Positions 49,584 to 59,779 are shown, counted from the stretch's first letter. The stretch: DNA of 64,000 nt from Parahoeflea halophila (GCF_900220985.1 NZ_OCPC01000001.1:1-64000), one strand, 5' to 3'. Numbers and translations are program-made. Notes: generated by a model not told the origin, from the letters alone.

Positions 49584-50318
49584 ATGTCTCATTCATCATC
49601 CACAATGGATCACGCCCCGCTGTTGTCGCCGCGCTTTGTCTGGAAGCTGACTGCCGTGGTGACGATCATGTGCCTGATTACCCTGGCCATCGCCATTGCC
49701 GGACGCATGGTCGGGAAGAGCATTTCCTATGCCGGCAATACGGCCGACCGGACCCTGCACGAAATCATCATCGGAAACGATGTCATCAGCCTGCCGGCCA
49801 ACGTCATCCGCTTCGAGAGCCAGCGCGTCTCCGGGGTCCAGAACGCGGTGGATACCTATTTCTCATGGCCCGGAATGGAGGGTTACAGTGAAGCCCGCCG
49901 CGACATTTTCAACCAGACCAGATCAGCTGATGCGCTGATTTTTGCGCGCATTGCCCAGGCCACCATGTCGCGTGACATGTCCGGCCGTTATACGCCCATC
50001 TACAAGAGACTGACCGACGGCCCGCCGGTCGCAGGACCCAACGGGCTCAACTCCTTCAGGCTGCGGCCGGGCGCAGGCTACGCCAATGAATTGATGTATG
50101 TGGAAAAGGCCGCTTCCGAGCGGCCCTATGCGGTCAGGTGTCTGATCGAGGATCTCGGGTCCGAGGTCAACTTCTCCACCCAGACCGGATGCCAGCGCGA
50201 TATCTTTGTCGGCAAGGATCTGTCCGTGACCTATCGCTTCTCGATCAATCTGCTGCCCCATTGGCGTCAGATCGAAGACGATGTCCGCAAGCGCCTTGAA
50301 CTGGCGCTTGAGAACTAG
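49584..50318 (+). CDS. Conserved membrane-anchored protein of unknown function
   Basis: 244 residues from ATG 49584. One N-terminal transmembrane helix (VVTIMCLITLAIAIAGRMV) and a periplasmic domain of about 200 residues that includes HEIIIGNDVISLPANVIRFESQR and VRCLIEDLGSE, with two Cys that may pair (VRCLIED and QTGCQRD). I recall this as a conserved rhizobial family (possibly DUF6030), with no known role. Convergent with the DUF3126 gene. Confidence 0.65.
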   Translation: MSHSSSTMDHAPLLSPRFVWKLTAVVTIMCLITLAIAIAGRMVGKSISYAGNTADRTLHEIIIGNDVISLPANVIRFESQRVSGVQNAVDTYFSWPGMEGYSEARRDIFNQTRSADALIFARIAQATMSRDMSGRYTPIYKRLTDGPPVAGPNGLNSFRLRPGAGYANELMYVEKAASERPYAVRCLIEDLGSEVNFSTQTGCQRDIFVGKDLSVTYRFSINLLPHWRQIEDDVRKRLELALEN

Positions 50319-50324
50319 CCGCGA

Positions 50325-50531
50325 TCAGTCGAGATCGACGTCGAGGATTGCCATCGAGAAATTGTAGGACAGGTCGCCATCCTCATCATCGCGGAAGACG
50401 ATGCCGAGGAATTCGTCGCCAAGATAGACTTCCGCCGAATCATCCTTGCGCGGCCGGGCCTTGACGACAATCTTCTCGTTGAAAATACCCTTGAAATAGG
50501 CGTTCAGCTTCCTGATTTCGTCTGGCTTCAC
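50325..50531 (-). CDS. DUF3126 family protein
   Basis: 68 residues from a GTG start at 50531, preceded by AGGAGAG at the right distance; the upstream ATG would add 14 poor residues. Family features: MKPDEIRKLNAYFKGIF, VKARPRKDDSAEVYLGDEFLGIVFRDDEDGD and the final NFSMAILDVDL. Conserved in rhizobia, no function known. It lies between an unknown gene (convergent) and cysE on the same strand. Confidence 0.88.
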   Translation of the reverse strand: MKPDEIRKLNAYFKGIFNEKIVVKARPRKDDSAEVYLGDEFLGIVFRDDEDGDLSYNFSMAILDVDLD

Positions 50532-50641
50532 AGTGCTCTCCTGGGCAAATTGGGTAAGCCCGGCTTGTGACACGGACGGCAGGCTAAATCAAATCCGCGA
50601 TGCGATTTTCAAGGACAATCTCGCTACCGGAGGTGCCTGCT

Positions 50642-51466
50642 TCAGTTCCCGCCGTTGATGAGCTGATCCATCGCCCGCGACGGCTCGTCGCAGCCCGCGG
50701 TTCCGACCACTTTCGCCGGCACGCCCGCGACCGTGGAATTCGGTGGCACCGGTTTCAGAACCACCGAACCTGCCGCTACCCGGCTGCAATGGCCGATTTC
50801 GATATTGCCCAGCACCTTGGCGCCGGCCCCGATCAGCACACCGTCCCTGATCTTGGGATGACGGTCACCACTCTCCTTGCCCGTTCCGCCCAGGGTAACG
50901 CCCTGAAGCAGCGACACATTATCGCCGACGGTTGCCGTCATGCCGACGACAAGGCCGGTCGCATGGTCCAGGAACAATCCCTTGCCCAGCTTGGCTGCCG
51001 GATGAATGTCGGTCTGAAAAATCTCCGATGACCGGCTCTGCAGATAGAGTGCAAAGTCGATCCTGCCCTTGTTCCACAGCCAGTGCGCCAGACGGTGTGT
51101 CTGGATCGCATGAAAGCCCTTGAAATACAGCACCGGCTGGATGAACCGGTTGCAGGCCGGATCGCGGTCGTAGACCGCCTGGATGTCGACGCGCAGCACC
51201 GAGCCCCAGTCGCGCCAGTCATTGACCATTTCCAGGAAGGTCTGGCGCAGCAGATTGGCCTGCAGGTCCTGGTGGTCGAGACGCTCGCAAACCCGGTGTA
51301 TCACCGCCTCTTCCAGGGAGGGCTGGTTCAGCACGGTGGAATAGAGGAAAGCCGCCAGCAGCGGATCCTGAGCGATCGACCGCTCGGCCTCGAGACGAAT
51401 CGAATCCCAGATCGGGTCGATCGCCTTCACGGACTCGCCGGTCCGTACACCTGAATTCGCTGACAT
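50642..51466 (-). CDS. cysE: Serine O-acetyltransferase
   Basis: 274 residues. Makes O-acetylserine for cysteine synthesis. N-terminal helical domain, then left-handed beta-helix with IHPAAKLGKGLFLDHATGLVVG, where His and Asp are catalytic, LLQGVTLGGTGKESGDRHPKI and the C-terminal segment ending in a flexible tail. The last residues lack the terminal Ile that binds cysteine synthase in E. coli (here ...GGN), so complex formation with CysK is less certain. Single gene with an enoyl-CoA hydratase divergent on its right. Confidence 0.95.
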   Translation of the reverse strand: MSANSGVRTGESVKAIDPIWDSIRLEAERSIAQDPLLAAFLYSTVLNQPSLEEAVIHRVCERLDHQDLQANLLRQTFLEMVNDWRDWGSVLRVDIQAVYDRDPACNRFIQPVLYFKGFHAIQTHRLAHWLWNKGRIDFALYLQSRSSEIFQTDIHPAAKLGKGLFLDHATGLVVGMTATVGDNVSLLQGVTLGGTGKESGDRHPKIRDGVLIGAGAKVLGNIEIGHCSRVAAGSVVLKPVPPNSTVAGVPAKVVGTAGCDEPSRAMDQLINGGN

Positions 51467-51639
51467 CTTCGCCTCCGGGGCTTATGGGCATTTTCAGCGT
51501 CCGAGGGCTTCACGTCCTGCACGACACGTTGAAAAGCCTAGATAAGGTGTCCACGACCGATGTTCAAACGAAGATATTTGAACCCAGCCTTCAACTGAGG
51601 ATAAGACAGATCCGCAGGAAAAACCATCGGGTGGCTGAA

Positions 51640-52446
51640 ATGGACGTAAACATATCCTTTGCAGATGGCAGCATTGGCGCTGCCGCCGATGGCAGCGCGA
51701 TCGGCCGGCTCACCATCAACCGCCCGGACAAACGCAATGCCCTGACCGACGCGATGTGGCGCGCCGTGCCTGAAGCCATCGACTGGCTGGTCAACCGGCA
51801 GAATGCGCGCGTGGTCATCATGGAGGGCGCCGGGGGGCGCGATTTTTCCGCCGGCGCTGATATCGGCGAGTTCGCGACACTGCGAAAAAACGCTGAAACC
51901 GCCCGCGCCTACGAGGCTGGAAACTCCGCCGCCTTCGCGGCAATCCGGCACTGCCCTGTTCCGGTGATCGCAGCCATACGCGGCATCTGTTTCGGCGGCG
52001 GATTCGGTCTGGCCGCAGCCGCCGACATCAGGATTGCGGATGAAACTGCCCGATTTGCCATCCCCGCCGCCCGGCTGGGACTGGCCTACCCGCTCGACGC
52101 CGTGCAGGATCTGGTCCGCGCGCTCGGCGATCAGCACGCCCGGATCGCCTTGTTTTCAGGCCAGGAGATCCCGCTTGCACAGGCTGTCGCCTGTGGCTGC
52201 GTCGCGGGATCCTGCAGGCCGGATCAGCTGGAGAGCGAAGTCCAGGCCCTTGCCGCAGCAATCGCAGCTGCAGCGCCTCTGTCCGTCCAGGCTTCCAAGG
52301 CCGCCCTTTCCGCCCTGAACAGCGGCTTGCACGACGATTACGACCGCGCAGCCACGCTGTCCGCCTCCACCTTCGACAGCGCCGATTATGCCGAAGGCCG
52401 CAGCGCGTTCATGGAAAAACGCAAGGCGCGCTTTGAGGGCCGCTGA
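51640..52446 (+). CDS. Enoyl-CoA hydratase/isomerase family protein
   Basis: 268 residues from ATG 51640. Crotonase fold: TINRPDKRNALTDAMWRAV, AGGRDFSAGADIGEFA (oxyanion hole, with the usual G of the SAGAD motif), and IRGICFGGGFGLAAAADIRIAD. One of the two catalytic Glu positions is not obvious, so hydratase, isomerase or thioesterase activity cannot be distinguished. Convergent with the alpha/beta hydrolase genes to its right. Confidence 0.87.
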   Translation: MDVNISFADGSIGAAADGSAIGRLTINRPDKRNALTDAMWRAVPEAIDWLVNRQNARVVIMEGAGGRDFSAGADIGEFATLRKNAETARAYEAGNSAAFAAIRHCPVPVIAAIRGICFGGGFGLAAAADIRIADETARFAIPAARLGLAYPLDAVQDLVRALGDQHARIALFSGQEIPLAQAVACGCVAGSCRPDQLESEVQALAAAIAAAAPLSVQASKAALSALNSGLHDDYDRAATLSASTFDSADYAEGRSAFMEKRKARFEGR

Positions 52447-52448
52447 AC

Positions 52449-53339
52449 TCAGCCCCGCCCCTCTAGCTTGTCGAGAAAGCCTGACACCGCGTCGTTGAAC
52501 GCATCATTGCGGTCTCCGGCGACCATGTGCCCGGCCCCGGACACATCGACAAAATCGGCATGTGGCACCATCTCACGGAATGCCGCCACGGCTTCCTCGG
52601 TCACCAGTTCAGATTGCTGGCCGCGCACCAGCAGAACCGGAACTTTCAGGCCGCGCGCGGCTTCGACGAGACGCTGCTGCCCGGTGTCAGAGCCGTGATT
52701 GATGTTGCGTGGGCCATCGATGAAGGCCGGATCCCAGTGCCAACGATAGCGGCCGTCTTCACCCTGGCGCAAATTTTTGGCCAGGCCGTCGAGGGACCGG
52801 CGCGGCGCCCGGTTCGGCAGGTAAGCGGCAATCGCCGCAGCCGCCTCTTCCAGCGTGGCAAAGCCCTCGCGCATCCGCGCTGCCATGAAGCCTTGAATTC
52901 GACTAACCCCGTCGGCATCCATGTGTGGCGTGATGTCGACCAGCACCAACCCCGCCAGCAGACCCGGTCCGCCAAGATGCTCGGCCATCAGCCCGGAAAT
53001 ACCGCCGAGCGAGGCACCAACCAGAACCGGCTGCTTGCCACATTGCGCTGCGATCTGACGGCACACCGCAACCGCGTCAGCGGCATAGTCGTCAAAGGCA
53101 TAGCCCTTGTCCTCGACCCAGGCACTGTCACCATGCCCGCGCTGATCGAGCGTGAAAGCCGAATGGCCCGCGTCTGCCATGCGCCGCGCAGCGCCACCCC
53201 AGGCATGCCGCGTCTGGCCGCCACCATGCAGGAGCAGCACGGGATTGCCGTGAACCGTGCCGCGGGGCTCATGCACATCCGCAGCCAGCCGGTTATTGGA
53301 AGCGCCGGTGAATTCGGTCCTGGTTTTCATGTCCTGCAT
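52449..53339 (-). CDS. Alpha/beta hydrolase (second of a coupled pair)
   Basis: 296 residues. HGGGQ oxyanion segment, nucleophile VGASLGG, an acid in LVRGQQSELV and the histidine in SGAGHMVAGD give a complete hydrolase set. The lid region around residues 150-200 is longer than in its partner. Its ATG overlaps the partner's stop by TGATG, so the pair is co-translated. Substrate unknown. Confidence 0.85.
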   Translation of the reverse strand: MQDMKTRTEFTGASNNRLAADVHEPRGTVHGNPVLLLHGGGQTRHAWGGAARRMADAGHSAFTLDQRGHGDSAWVEDKGYAFDDYAADAVAVCRQIAAQCGKQPVLVGASLGGISGLMAEHLGGPGLLAGLVLVDITPHMDADGVSRIQGFMAARMREGFATLEEAAAAIAAYLPNRAPRRSLDGLAKNLRQGEDGRYRWHWDPAFIDGPRNINHGSDTGQQRLVEAARGLKVPVLLVRGQQSELVTEEAVAAFREMVPHADFVDVSGAGHMVAGDRNDAFNDAVSGFLDKLEGRG

Positions 53340-54130
53340 CAGATCGCTCCAGCCGCCACATCAGCGAAGAATTCGAGCGCGGCCGCCTTGAACACCTTGT
53401 CGCCAACCGCAAGCATATGATCGCGGTTGGGAATGTTGAGTGCGCGGGCGCGCAGCATCAACAGCGCCAGGCCTTCGGCGGACCCGGCGATGTCGTCGCG
53501 GGTTCCGACAGCAACGAGCGCAGGCATGGTCAGACGCAGCAGATCCTCTTCTCTGATGAGCGTGCGTGATGTTGAAATGCAGGCCGCCAGCGCCAGACGG
53601 TCGCTCTTGGTCTGTTCGGCAAAGGCGCGGAACATGCGTCCACGCTCGTCCGTGACGTCACCGAGCGTCTCTGCCCTGAGGGCGTCCGCGATCGGGTCCC
53701 AGTCGCCCACGCCGTCAACCATCCCCAGGCCAAGGCCGCCAAACACCAAAGAGCGCACCAGGTCAGGCCGTGCAAGCGCGAGAAAGGCAGATATCCGCGC
53801 GCCCATGGAATAGCCCATCACATGGGCAGAAGTGATCTTGAGCGAATCAAGCAGACCGGCAGCGTCAGCAGCCATCATTTCCGGGTGATAGGCTTCCGGA
53901 TCATGCGGCTTGTCGGACTGGCCATGGCCGCGATTGTCGAGCGCGATCACACGGAACCCGGCCTCGTCGAGGGTCTTGACCCAGCCCGGGAAAACCCAGT
54001 TTACATGCGCCGTCGAGGCAAAACCGTGAATCAGCAGGATCGGAAACCCGTTCGGGTTACCTGCCTCGTACCACGCGATCTCAATGTCCCCGGACGTGAA
54101 ACGCCCGACCTGAAGCCGATCCAGATTCAT
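53339..54130 (-). CDS. Alpha/beta hydrolase (first of a coupled pair)
   Basis: 263 residues. HGFASTAHVNW carries the oxyanion residue, the nucleophile is MGYSMGARI, an acid lies in VGTRDDIAG and the histidine is in NRDHMLAV. It resembles 3-oxoadipate enol-lactonase-like or general esterase members, but this cannot be set by sequence alone. The next gene overlaps by one base. Convergent with the enoyl-CoA hydratase gene beyond. Confidence 0.85.
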   Translation of the reverse strand: MNLDRLQVGRFTSGDIEIAWYEAGNPNGFPILLIHGFASTAHVNWVFPGWVKTLDEAGFRVIALDNRGHGQSDKPHDPEAYHPEMMAADAAGLLDSLKITSAHVMGYSMGARISAFLALARPDLVRSLVFGGLGLGMVDGVGDWDPIADALRAETLGDVTDERGRMFRAFAEQTKSDRLALAACISTSRTLIREEDLLRLTMPALVAVGTRDDIAGSAEGLALLMLRARALNIPNRDHMLAVGDKVFKAAALEFFADVAAGAI

Positions 54131-54306
54131 GAAAAACCCCTTTCAGTCCCTACCTAGCTCAATCGCATCGCCATGCAAACGGTGTCCGGCTGCAAATCCA
54201 GCAGCGAAAGCAAAGCAGCCTGGCCGCGTCCAATTAGCGTCTACACTTTTGCGAGGGCAACGTATAAGGTCCGCTCGAAATCGAGTACGCCACGACGGAG
54301 AGATGC

Positions 54307-54552
54307 ATGGCTGACCACAAAATCCCGCATTTCCAGAATGATGCAGGCCACGCCGCCATTGAGATAGGCGTCAAGGAATTCATGTGCGTGGGCGCAAACC
54401 CGCCCTACGACCATCCACACGTGTTTCTCGACATGGGTGCCGACAGCGAAAAGATCTGCCCCTATTGCTCGACACTCTACAAATACAATGCGGCACTGCA
54501 TGGCGACGACACCGTCCCGGCGGGGTGCTCCTGGGTCTACGTGGCGGCCTGA
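54307..54552 (+). CDS. zf-CHCC domain protein (NDUFS6-like complex I zinc protein)
   Basis: 81 residues. Zinc ligands: Cys27 (EFMCVGANPP), His36 or His38 (YDHPHVFL), Cys51 and Cys54 (KICPYCSTLYKY). The order C-H-C-C and the short length match the alphaproteobacterial zf-CHCC family related to the mitochondrial NDUFS6 subunit of respiratory complex I. Here it lies apart from the nuo genes, which is normal for it. Single gene. Confidence 0.9.
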   Translation: MADHKIPHFQNDAGHAAIEIGVKEFMCVGANPPYDHPHVFLDMGADSEKICPYCSTLYKYNAALHGDDTVPAGCSWVYVAA

Positions 54553-54700
54553 GCGCGTTTTCCCGTGCCGGCTTGCGGCCGTGGTCTGAAATCGCCGATG
54601 ATGGATTTGGTAGCCGCGCGAAGTGCACCGGCACCGGTCTATCATTCCTGTTTTGCGCCGGTTCAAGGCTGCTGATCTGCCGTCGGATCGGGAGAGCGCT

Positions 54701-55879
54701 GTGACGTCCCGCAACATACTCGTCATCGGTGCCGGTATCGGCGGCCTGACCACTGCGCTGGCCTTTGCCGCCGGGGGCGATCGCGTCGACATTGTCGAGC
54801 AGGCGCCGGAGCTCAGCGAAGTCGGCGCCGGCCTACAGGTCTCGCCCAATGCCAGCCGGATCCTCGTTGCACTTGGCCTGGGCGACCGGTTGCGGAAGGC
54901 CATGATCGTCCCGCACGAGATCGTTCTGGCCTCCGGTCAGACGCTTCGCAGGATCACCCATGTCCCTTGCGGCGGCTTTGCCGAAGACCGCTGGGGCGCG
55001 CCCTATGGGGTAATGCATCGCGCAGATCTGCAAAAACTGCTGCTGGATGCGGTTGCGGCACATGCCGATTGCCATCTCCACCTGGGGCAGCGGATCCAGA
55101 ACACGAATATCAACTCTCTCCACGCGCGGTTGGGCCGTCCCGCGCCCGACCTGGTTGTCGGCGCGGATGGGGTCTGGTCGCAGATCCGGAAGCTTGTCCC
55201 CGGCGCATTCGAGCCGCGTTTTTCCGGCCAGATTGCCTGGCGGTTCACGCTGCCGGCGGATGTGGCCCGTTCGGTGCTGGACCCGGTAAATGTTACCGCC
55301 TTCATGGGCCCGAGAACCCATCTGGTCACCTACCCGCTGGACCGGGGCGAGACCATCAACATGGTGGCGATTACCCGCGGAATTCAGCGTGGCGAAACCT
55401 GGAACAGCCAGGAAACGGGAAGCGACCGACCAGGCCTGCTCAGCGCATTTGCAGGCTGGCACAACAGCATTGTGTCCATTCTACGCCAGCCCCCCGAAAT
55501 GAACTGCTGGCCCTTGTACGAAGTGCCCGATGGCCCGTGGCATAACAATGAGAAGACTGTCCTTATCGGTGACGCCGCCCATGCCATGACCCCATACGCC
55601 GCCCAGGGCGCGGCGATGGCCATTGAAGATGGTTATGAACTGGCTCAGGCTTGTGCGCACCGTGATGCTGGCGAGCTCGGCTCCGCGCTTGCAGGTTTCG
55701 TGGCGGCGAGACGCGCCCGTGTCGCCCGCACGCGCGGCCGCGGTGCGTTCAACCAGTTTGCCTACCATGCGCGGGGGCCGATTCGCCTCGGTCGCGACCT
55801 GGTGCTCTCGCTCAAGCCGCCGGAAAGCCTTGCGGCCGATCTCGACTGGCTCTACGGCTACCGCGCCAGCGGGCTGTAG
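54701..55879 (+). CDS. FAD-dependent aromatic monooxygenase-like protein
   Basis: 392 residues from a GTG start preceded by GGAGAG. N-terminal FAD-binding Rossmann motif NILVIGAGIGGLTTALAFA, a DG motif in LVVGADGVWSQIRKLV, and the conserved GDAAHAMTPYAAQGAAMAIEDG near residue 295 are those of group A flavoprotein hydroxylases (salicylate hydroxylase type). Substrate unknown. Just before the DUF2459 gene, which is convergent. Confidence 0.88.
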   Translation: MTSRNILVIGAGIGGLTTALAFAAGGDRVDIVEQAPELSEVGAGLQVSPNASRILVALGLGDRLRKAMIVPHEIVLASGQTLRRITHVPCGGFAEDRWGAPYGVMHRADLQKLLLDAVAAHADCHLHLGQRIQNTNINSLHARLGRPAPDLVVGADGVWSQIRKLVPGAFEPRFSGQIAWRFTLPADVARSVLDPVNVTAFMGPRTHLVTYPLDRGETINMVAITRGIQRGETWNSQETGSDRPGLLSAFAGWHNSIVSILRQPPEMNCWPLYEVPDGPWHNNEKTVLIGDAAHAMTPYAAQGAAMAIEDGYELAQACAHRDAGELGSALAGFVAARRARVARTRGRGAFNQFAYHARGPIRLGRDLVLSLKPPESLAADLDWLYGYRASGL

Positions 55880-55889
55880 GCGAACAACC

Positions 55890-56600
55890 TCAGAGATCAT
55901 TGTGGAGATGAAGGCTAGCGCTCAACAATGCCGGCAGAGGTGTCCACCAACCGGTCGTCAGTCCGGTTCGCCTTAACATCCGCGCAGTCCAGATATTACA
56001 TCCGACAACCGCATTGAACCAGCCTACCGCCTCGTAAAAGCGGTCAAAGTCACCGTAATTGGCGCCGGAGACCACAATAGGAGCCCCGTCTGCACCAGAC
56101 GAAAAACTCGCCAGGATCGATTCGAGCAATTGCTCGAAAGCATCCTCATCGAGTTCAATGCGGGTAACGGACGAATGGGCTTGATCAATATTCCCGGCAA
56201 GCCCGATATGCATGACCGAGCGGTCGACCGTCAGCGCGCTAAACACCGGACCCGGCTTGAGATCGGACCATGTCGGGGTTTCGGAGTAGAAACTGCGCCC
56301 GCCCCATCCGGCCACGATATAACTGACACCGGCCTGCGATGGATCGAGCCCATCCTCGGCTAGAAACGCAAACTGTTCAGCAACATCCGCATCTACCGGT
56401 AAAGCCAGATCGGTATGGATTGCCGACGACAGCAAAAGCACTGTCCGGATCTCGTCCGCTGAACCTGCATTTTGTGCTAGCGTATCCGGCACGGAACTGA
56501 CCAAGGGCCTCGGAACAAGTGTCCCAAGGCCCAGTGAAGTCACAACAAACAGGGCAGCAGCTGCGGTGTAGCGCAGGAAACGTGGCTGACGTTCACCCAC
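55890..56600 (-). CDS. DUF2459 family protein (TIGR02117-like)
   Basis: 236 residues. N-terminal transmembrane or signal helix (AAAALFVVTSLGLGTLVPRP), then the DUF2459 body: a HTDLALP segment with the conserved His-Thr-Asp, FYSETPTWSDLKPG, SVMHIGL, and C-terminal CNIWTARMLRRTGLTTGWWTPLP. The conserved Cys-His-like residues are compatible with a cysteine-hydrolase fold (NlpC-like speculation). The family is periplasmic or exported with no proven function. Convergent with the monooxygenase gene. Confidence 0.82.
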   Translation of the reverse strand: MGERQPRFLRYTAAAALFVVTSLGLGTLVPRPLVSSVPDTLAQNAGSADEIRTVLLLSSAIHTDLALPVDADVAEQFAFLAEDGLDPSQAGVSYIVAGWGGRSFYSETPTWSDLKPGPVFSALTVDRSVMHIGLAGNIDQAHSSVTRIELDEDAFEQLLESILASFSSGADGAPIVVSGANYGDFDRFYEAVGWFNAVVGCNIWTARMLRRTGLTTGWWTPLPALLSASLHLHNDL

Positions 56601-56620
56601 GTTTCGTTGCTTTCCTTGGC

Positions 56621-57418
56621 CTAGTGCAGGATCTGGCTCAGGAACAGCTTGGTGCGCTCATGCTGCGGGTTGTCGAAGAACTCGGTCGGCTCGTTCTGCT
56701 CGACGATCTGGCCCTGATCCATGAAGATCACACGGTTTGCCACCTGGCGTGCAAAACCCATCTCGTGGGTCACGCACAGCATGGTCATGCCTTCCTCGGC
56801 AAGCCCCACCATGGTGTCGAGCACTTCCTTGATCATTTCCGGATCGAGCGCCGATGTCGGCTCGTCGAACAGCATGATGCGCGGGTTCATGCACAGTGAC
56901 CGGGCAATCGCCACACGCTGCTGCTGGCCGCCGGAGAGCTGACCGGGATACTTGTGCGCCTGTTCGGGGATCTTGACCCGCTCGAGGTAATGCATGGCGA
57001 TTTCCTCGGCCTTTTTCTTTGACATCTTGCGCACCCAGATCGGCGCCAGTGTGCAGTTCTCGAGGATCGTCAGATGCGGGAACAGGTTGAAGTGCTGGAA
57101 CACCATCCCGACTTCGCGCCGGACCTCGTCGATCTTCTTCAGATCATTGGTCAGCTCGATGCCGTCGACAATGATCTTGCCCTTCTGATGCTCTTCCAGA
57201 CGGTTGATGCAGCGGATCATGGTGGATTTGCCCGAACCTGACGGTCCTGCAATGACGATCCGCTCGCCGCGCATCACCTTGAGATTGATGTCGCGCAGGA
57301 CGTGAAACTCGCCGTACCACTTGTTCATGCCGATGAGCTCGATAGCGACATCGGTCTCCGACACCGTCATTTTCGAAGGACCGGCACCTTGAGTTGCTGC
57401 TGCGTTGCTGTCAGCCAT
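56621..57418 (-). CDS. aapP: General L-amino acid ABC transporter, ATP-binding protein
   Basis: 265 residues, ATPase of the polar amino acid importer. Walker [11 protein letters not shown]-loop [10 protein letters not shown], signature [13 protein letters not shown] and Walker [15 protein letters not shown], then [18 protein letters not shown]. The N-terminal 30 residues are an extra tail. Last gene of aapJQMP; the four genes lie in order on this strand with short gaps. Confidence 0.96.
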   Translation of the reverse strand: MADSNAAATQGAGPSKMTVSETDVAIELIGMNKWYGEFHVLRDINLKVMRGERIVIAGPSGSGKSTMIRCINRLEEHQKGKIIVDGIELTNDLKKIDEVRREVGMVFQHFNLFPHLTILENCTLAPIWVRKMSKKKAEEIAMHYLERVKIPEQAHKYPGQLSGGQQQRVAIARSLCMNPRIMLFDEPTSALDPEMIKEVLDTMVGLAEEGMTMLCVTHEMGFARQVANRVIFMDQGQIVEQNEPTEFFDNPQHERTKLFLSQILH

Positions 57419-57433
57419 GATTAGGTTCCCTTG

Positions 57434-58567
57434 TTATCGTTTATGGCCAGTGTCGAGCCGCCGTTCCATATAGGCGGAATAGCGCGACATGCCGAAGCAG
57501 AAGATGAAGAAGACGAAGGCGGCGAAGACAAAGCCGGTCGCCGGCGTCGCAGGTGAGATCCAGTTTGGGTCGTTCATGTTCTGCTGAACGATGCCCAAGA
57601 GATCGAACAGGCCGATGATCAACACCAGGCTGGTGTCCTTGAACAAGCCGATGAAGGTGTTGACGATGCCCGGAATGACCAGTTTGAGCGCCTGCGGCAT
57701 GATTACCAGCCGTGTGCCCTGCCAGAAGGTCAGCGCCATGGCATTGGCTGCCTCGTACTGCCCTTTCGGGATCGCCTGCAGGCCACCGCGGATCACTTCA
57801 GCCATATAGGCAGAGGAGAACAGCGCCACGCCGATCAAAGCCCTGAGCAACTTGTCGAAGGTCACCCCGTCGGGAAGGAACAGCGGCAGCATCACCGATG
57901 ACATGAACAGCACCGTGATCAACGGCACGCCGCGCCAGAATTCGATGAAGATGACACTGAACATCCTTACGATCGGCATTTCCGACCGCCGCCCCAGCGC
58001 AAGCAGGATCCCCAGCGGGAACGACACCACGATGCCGACGATGGCAACAACCAGGGTCACCAGCAGACCGCCCCAGAGCGGGGTTTCGACAGGCTCAAGC
58101 CCGAACTGGCCGGTCAGCAGGATGAAGGCCAGCACCGGAAACACCACCAGCAGATACAGCGCATTCTCGCGCTTGTAAGGCACCGAAGGTATGGCGATCG
58201 GCACCAGGCCCAAAATCAGCAGAAGACCGGAGAGGTCAACCCGCCAGCGCTCCTCGATCGGGTAGCGCCCGTAGATGAACTGGCCGAACTTGGCCTCGAC
58301 AAAGGCCCAGCAGGCACCTGTGCCCGGTCCAATGCAGTCTTCCCGGCCGTCACCGGTCCAGACCGCGCTGATAAAGGCCCAGTCGATGATCGGCGGCACC
58401 ATCCACAGGAGCAACAACAGGGTCAAAATCGTCAGCACCGTATCGCGCGGTGTTGCGAACAGGTTGACCTTCAGCCAGCCCGTGACGCCGCCTGTGGCGA
58501 CCGGAGGCGCCATTGTCGGGCTTTCCTCGGTACGAACATAGCGGATTGAAGTCGGTAGAGTTTCCAT
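57434..58567 (-). CDS. aapM: General L-amino acid ABC transporter, permease
   Basis: 377 residues, HisM-type inner-membrane permease. EAA loop is [23 protein letters not shown], with several helices. The first 130 residues include two additional hydrophobic parts that distinguish AapM from shorter permeases. It pairs with AapQ; the heterodimer moves L-amino acids. Three bases separate it from aapQ and 15 from aapP. Confidence 0.95.
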   Translation of the reverse strand: METLPTSIRYVRTEESPTMAPPVATGGVTGWLKVNLFATPRDTVLTILTLLLLLWMVPPIIDWAFISAVWTGDGREDCIGPGTGACWAFVEAKFGQFIYGRYPIEERWRVDLSGLLLILGLVPIAIPSVPYKRENALYLLVVFPVLAFILLTGQFGLEPVETPLWGGLLVTLVVAIVGIVVSFPLGILLALGRRSEMPIVRMFSVIFIEFWRGVPLITVLFMSSVMLPLFLPDGVTFDKLLRALIGVALFSSAYMAEVIRGGLQAIPKGQYEAANAMALTFWQGTRLVIMPQALKLVIPGIVNTFIGLFKDTSLVLIIGLFDLLGIVQQNMNDPNWISPATPATGFVFAAFVFFIFCFGMSRYSAYMERRLDTGHKR

Positions 58568-58570
58568 GGC

Positions 58571-59779
58571 TCAGCGCTCCACCAGTGCGACACTGGAATT
58601 AAACCAGTTCATGAAAGCGGATGTCAGCAGCGACAGGGTGAGATAGACCAGCATGGTGATCGAGATCACCTCAACCGCCTGACCTGTCTGGTTCAGCACC
58701 GTCCCGCCGAAAATCGAGACCAGGTCCGGATAGCCGATGGCAACCGCGAGGGACGAATTCTTGATCAGGTTCAGATACTGGCTGGTCAATGGTGGAATGA
58801 TTACGCGCATTGCCTGCGGCACGATCACCAGGCGGCTGGTCAGGTTCGGCCGGATCCCCAGCGCATAGGCAGCTTCCGACTGGCCGTGAGACACGGCCAG
58901 AATACCCGCACGGACAATTTCCGCAATAAACGCCGCGGTATACAGCGCCAGCCCAAGAAGCAGCGCCATGAATTCAGGCTGGATCACCCAGCCATCGACC
59001 ATGTTGAAACCTTGCAGGCTGGAGTATTCGAGCGACAGCGGCATGCCGGTGACAAGGTAGGCGAGCAACGGCAGAACGATGATCAGCCCAAGGCCTGTGA
59101 AGAAGACCGGAAACTGCTGCCCGGTGGCCATCTGCCGTTTCTTCGCCCAGCGGCCGATAAAAATCCAGGCGACTATGGCGATGAGCAGCGCGTACAGGAT
59201 CAGCGATGATCCGGCTTCCGGCACGATGCGCGGCATGTAGAGGCCGCGGTTGTTGAGACTGAAGACCACTTCGGCGCCGGGCTCGAGCCCGACCTGACGG
59301 GGTGAGGGAAGGATCGACAGAACCGCCTTGTACCAGAACAGAAGCTGCAGCAGCAGCGGAATGTTCCTCAGCATCTCGACATAGACGGTGGCAAACTTCT
59401 GGACCAGATAGTTCTTCGACAGTCTTGCCAAACCGATGATGAATCCGATGATGGTGGCAAAAAAGACCCCGATGAGCCCAACCACCATGGTGTTCAAAAG
59501 ACCCACGAAGAAAGCACGCAGATAGGTGCTGTCATTTGTGTACGGGATGAGAGACTGCCCAATGTCGAAACCGGCGCGCTCACCGAAAAAGCCGAAGCCG
59601 GAAGCAATTCCGGCACGTGCCAGATTGTCGATGGCGTTCGTAACCCCGGAATAGACCAGGTAGATCACGGCAATGATCAGCAATACCTGGAAAACCAGGC
59701 CGCGTGCTTTCGGATCATTCATCAACGATACGCGACCAGAATCATCAACGTCCGAAGCGACGCTTTCTTGATGAGCCAT
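58571..59779 (-). CDS. aapQ: General L-amino acid ABC transporter, permease
   Basis: 402 residues from ATG 59779, preceded by GGGGAC. HisM-type permease with the EAA-type loop SEAAYALGIRPNLTSRLVIVPQAMR, eight or so helices and the long inserted segment usual for AapQ. A frame extending 42 codons further upstream is not used: it starts inside the inverted repeat after aapJ. Second gene of the operon. Confidence 0.94.
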   Translation of the reverse strand: MAHQESVASDVDDSGRVSLMNDPKARGLVFQVLLIIAVIYLVYSGVTNAIDNLARAGIASGFGFFGERAGFDIGQSLIPYTNDSTYLRAFFVGLLNTMVVGLIGVFFATIIGFIIGLARLSKNYLVQKFATVYVEMLRNIPLLLQLLFWYKAVLSILPSPRQVGLEPGAEVVFSLNNRGLYMPRIVPEAGSSLILYALLIAIVAWIFIGRWAKKRQMATGQQFPVFFTGLGLIIVLPLLAYLVTGMPLSLEYSSLQGFNMVDGWVIQPEFMALLLGLALYTAAFIAEIVRAGILAVSHGQSEAAYALGIRPNLTSRLVIVPQAMRVIIPPLTSQYLNLIKNSSLAVAIGYPDLVSIFGGTVLNQTGQAVEVISITMLVYLTLSLLTSAFMNWFNSSVALVER

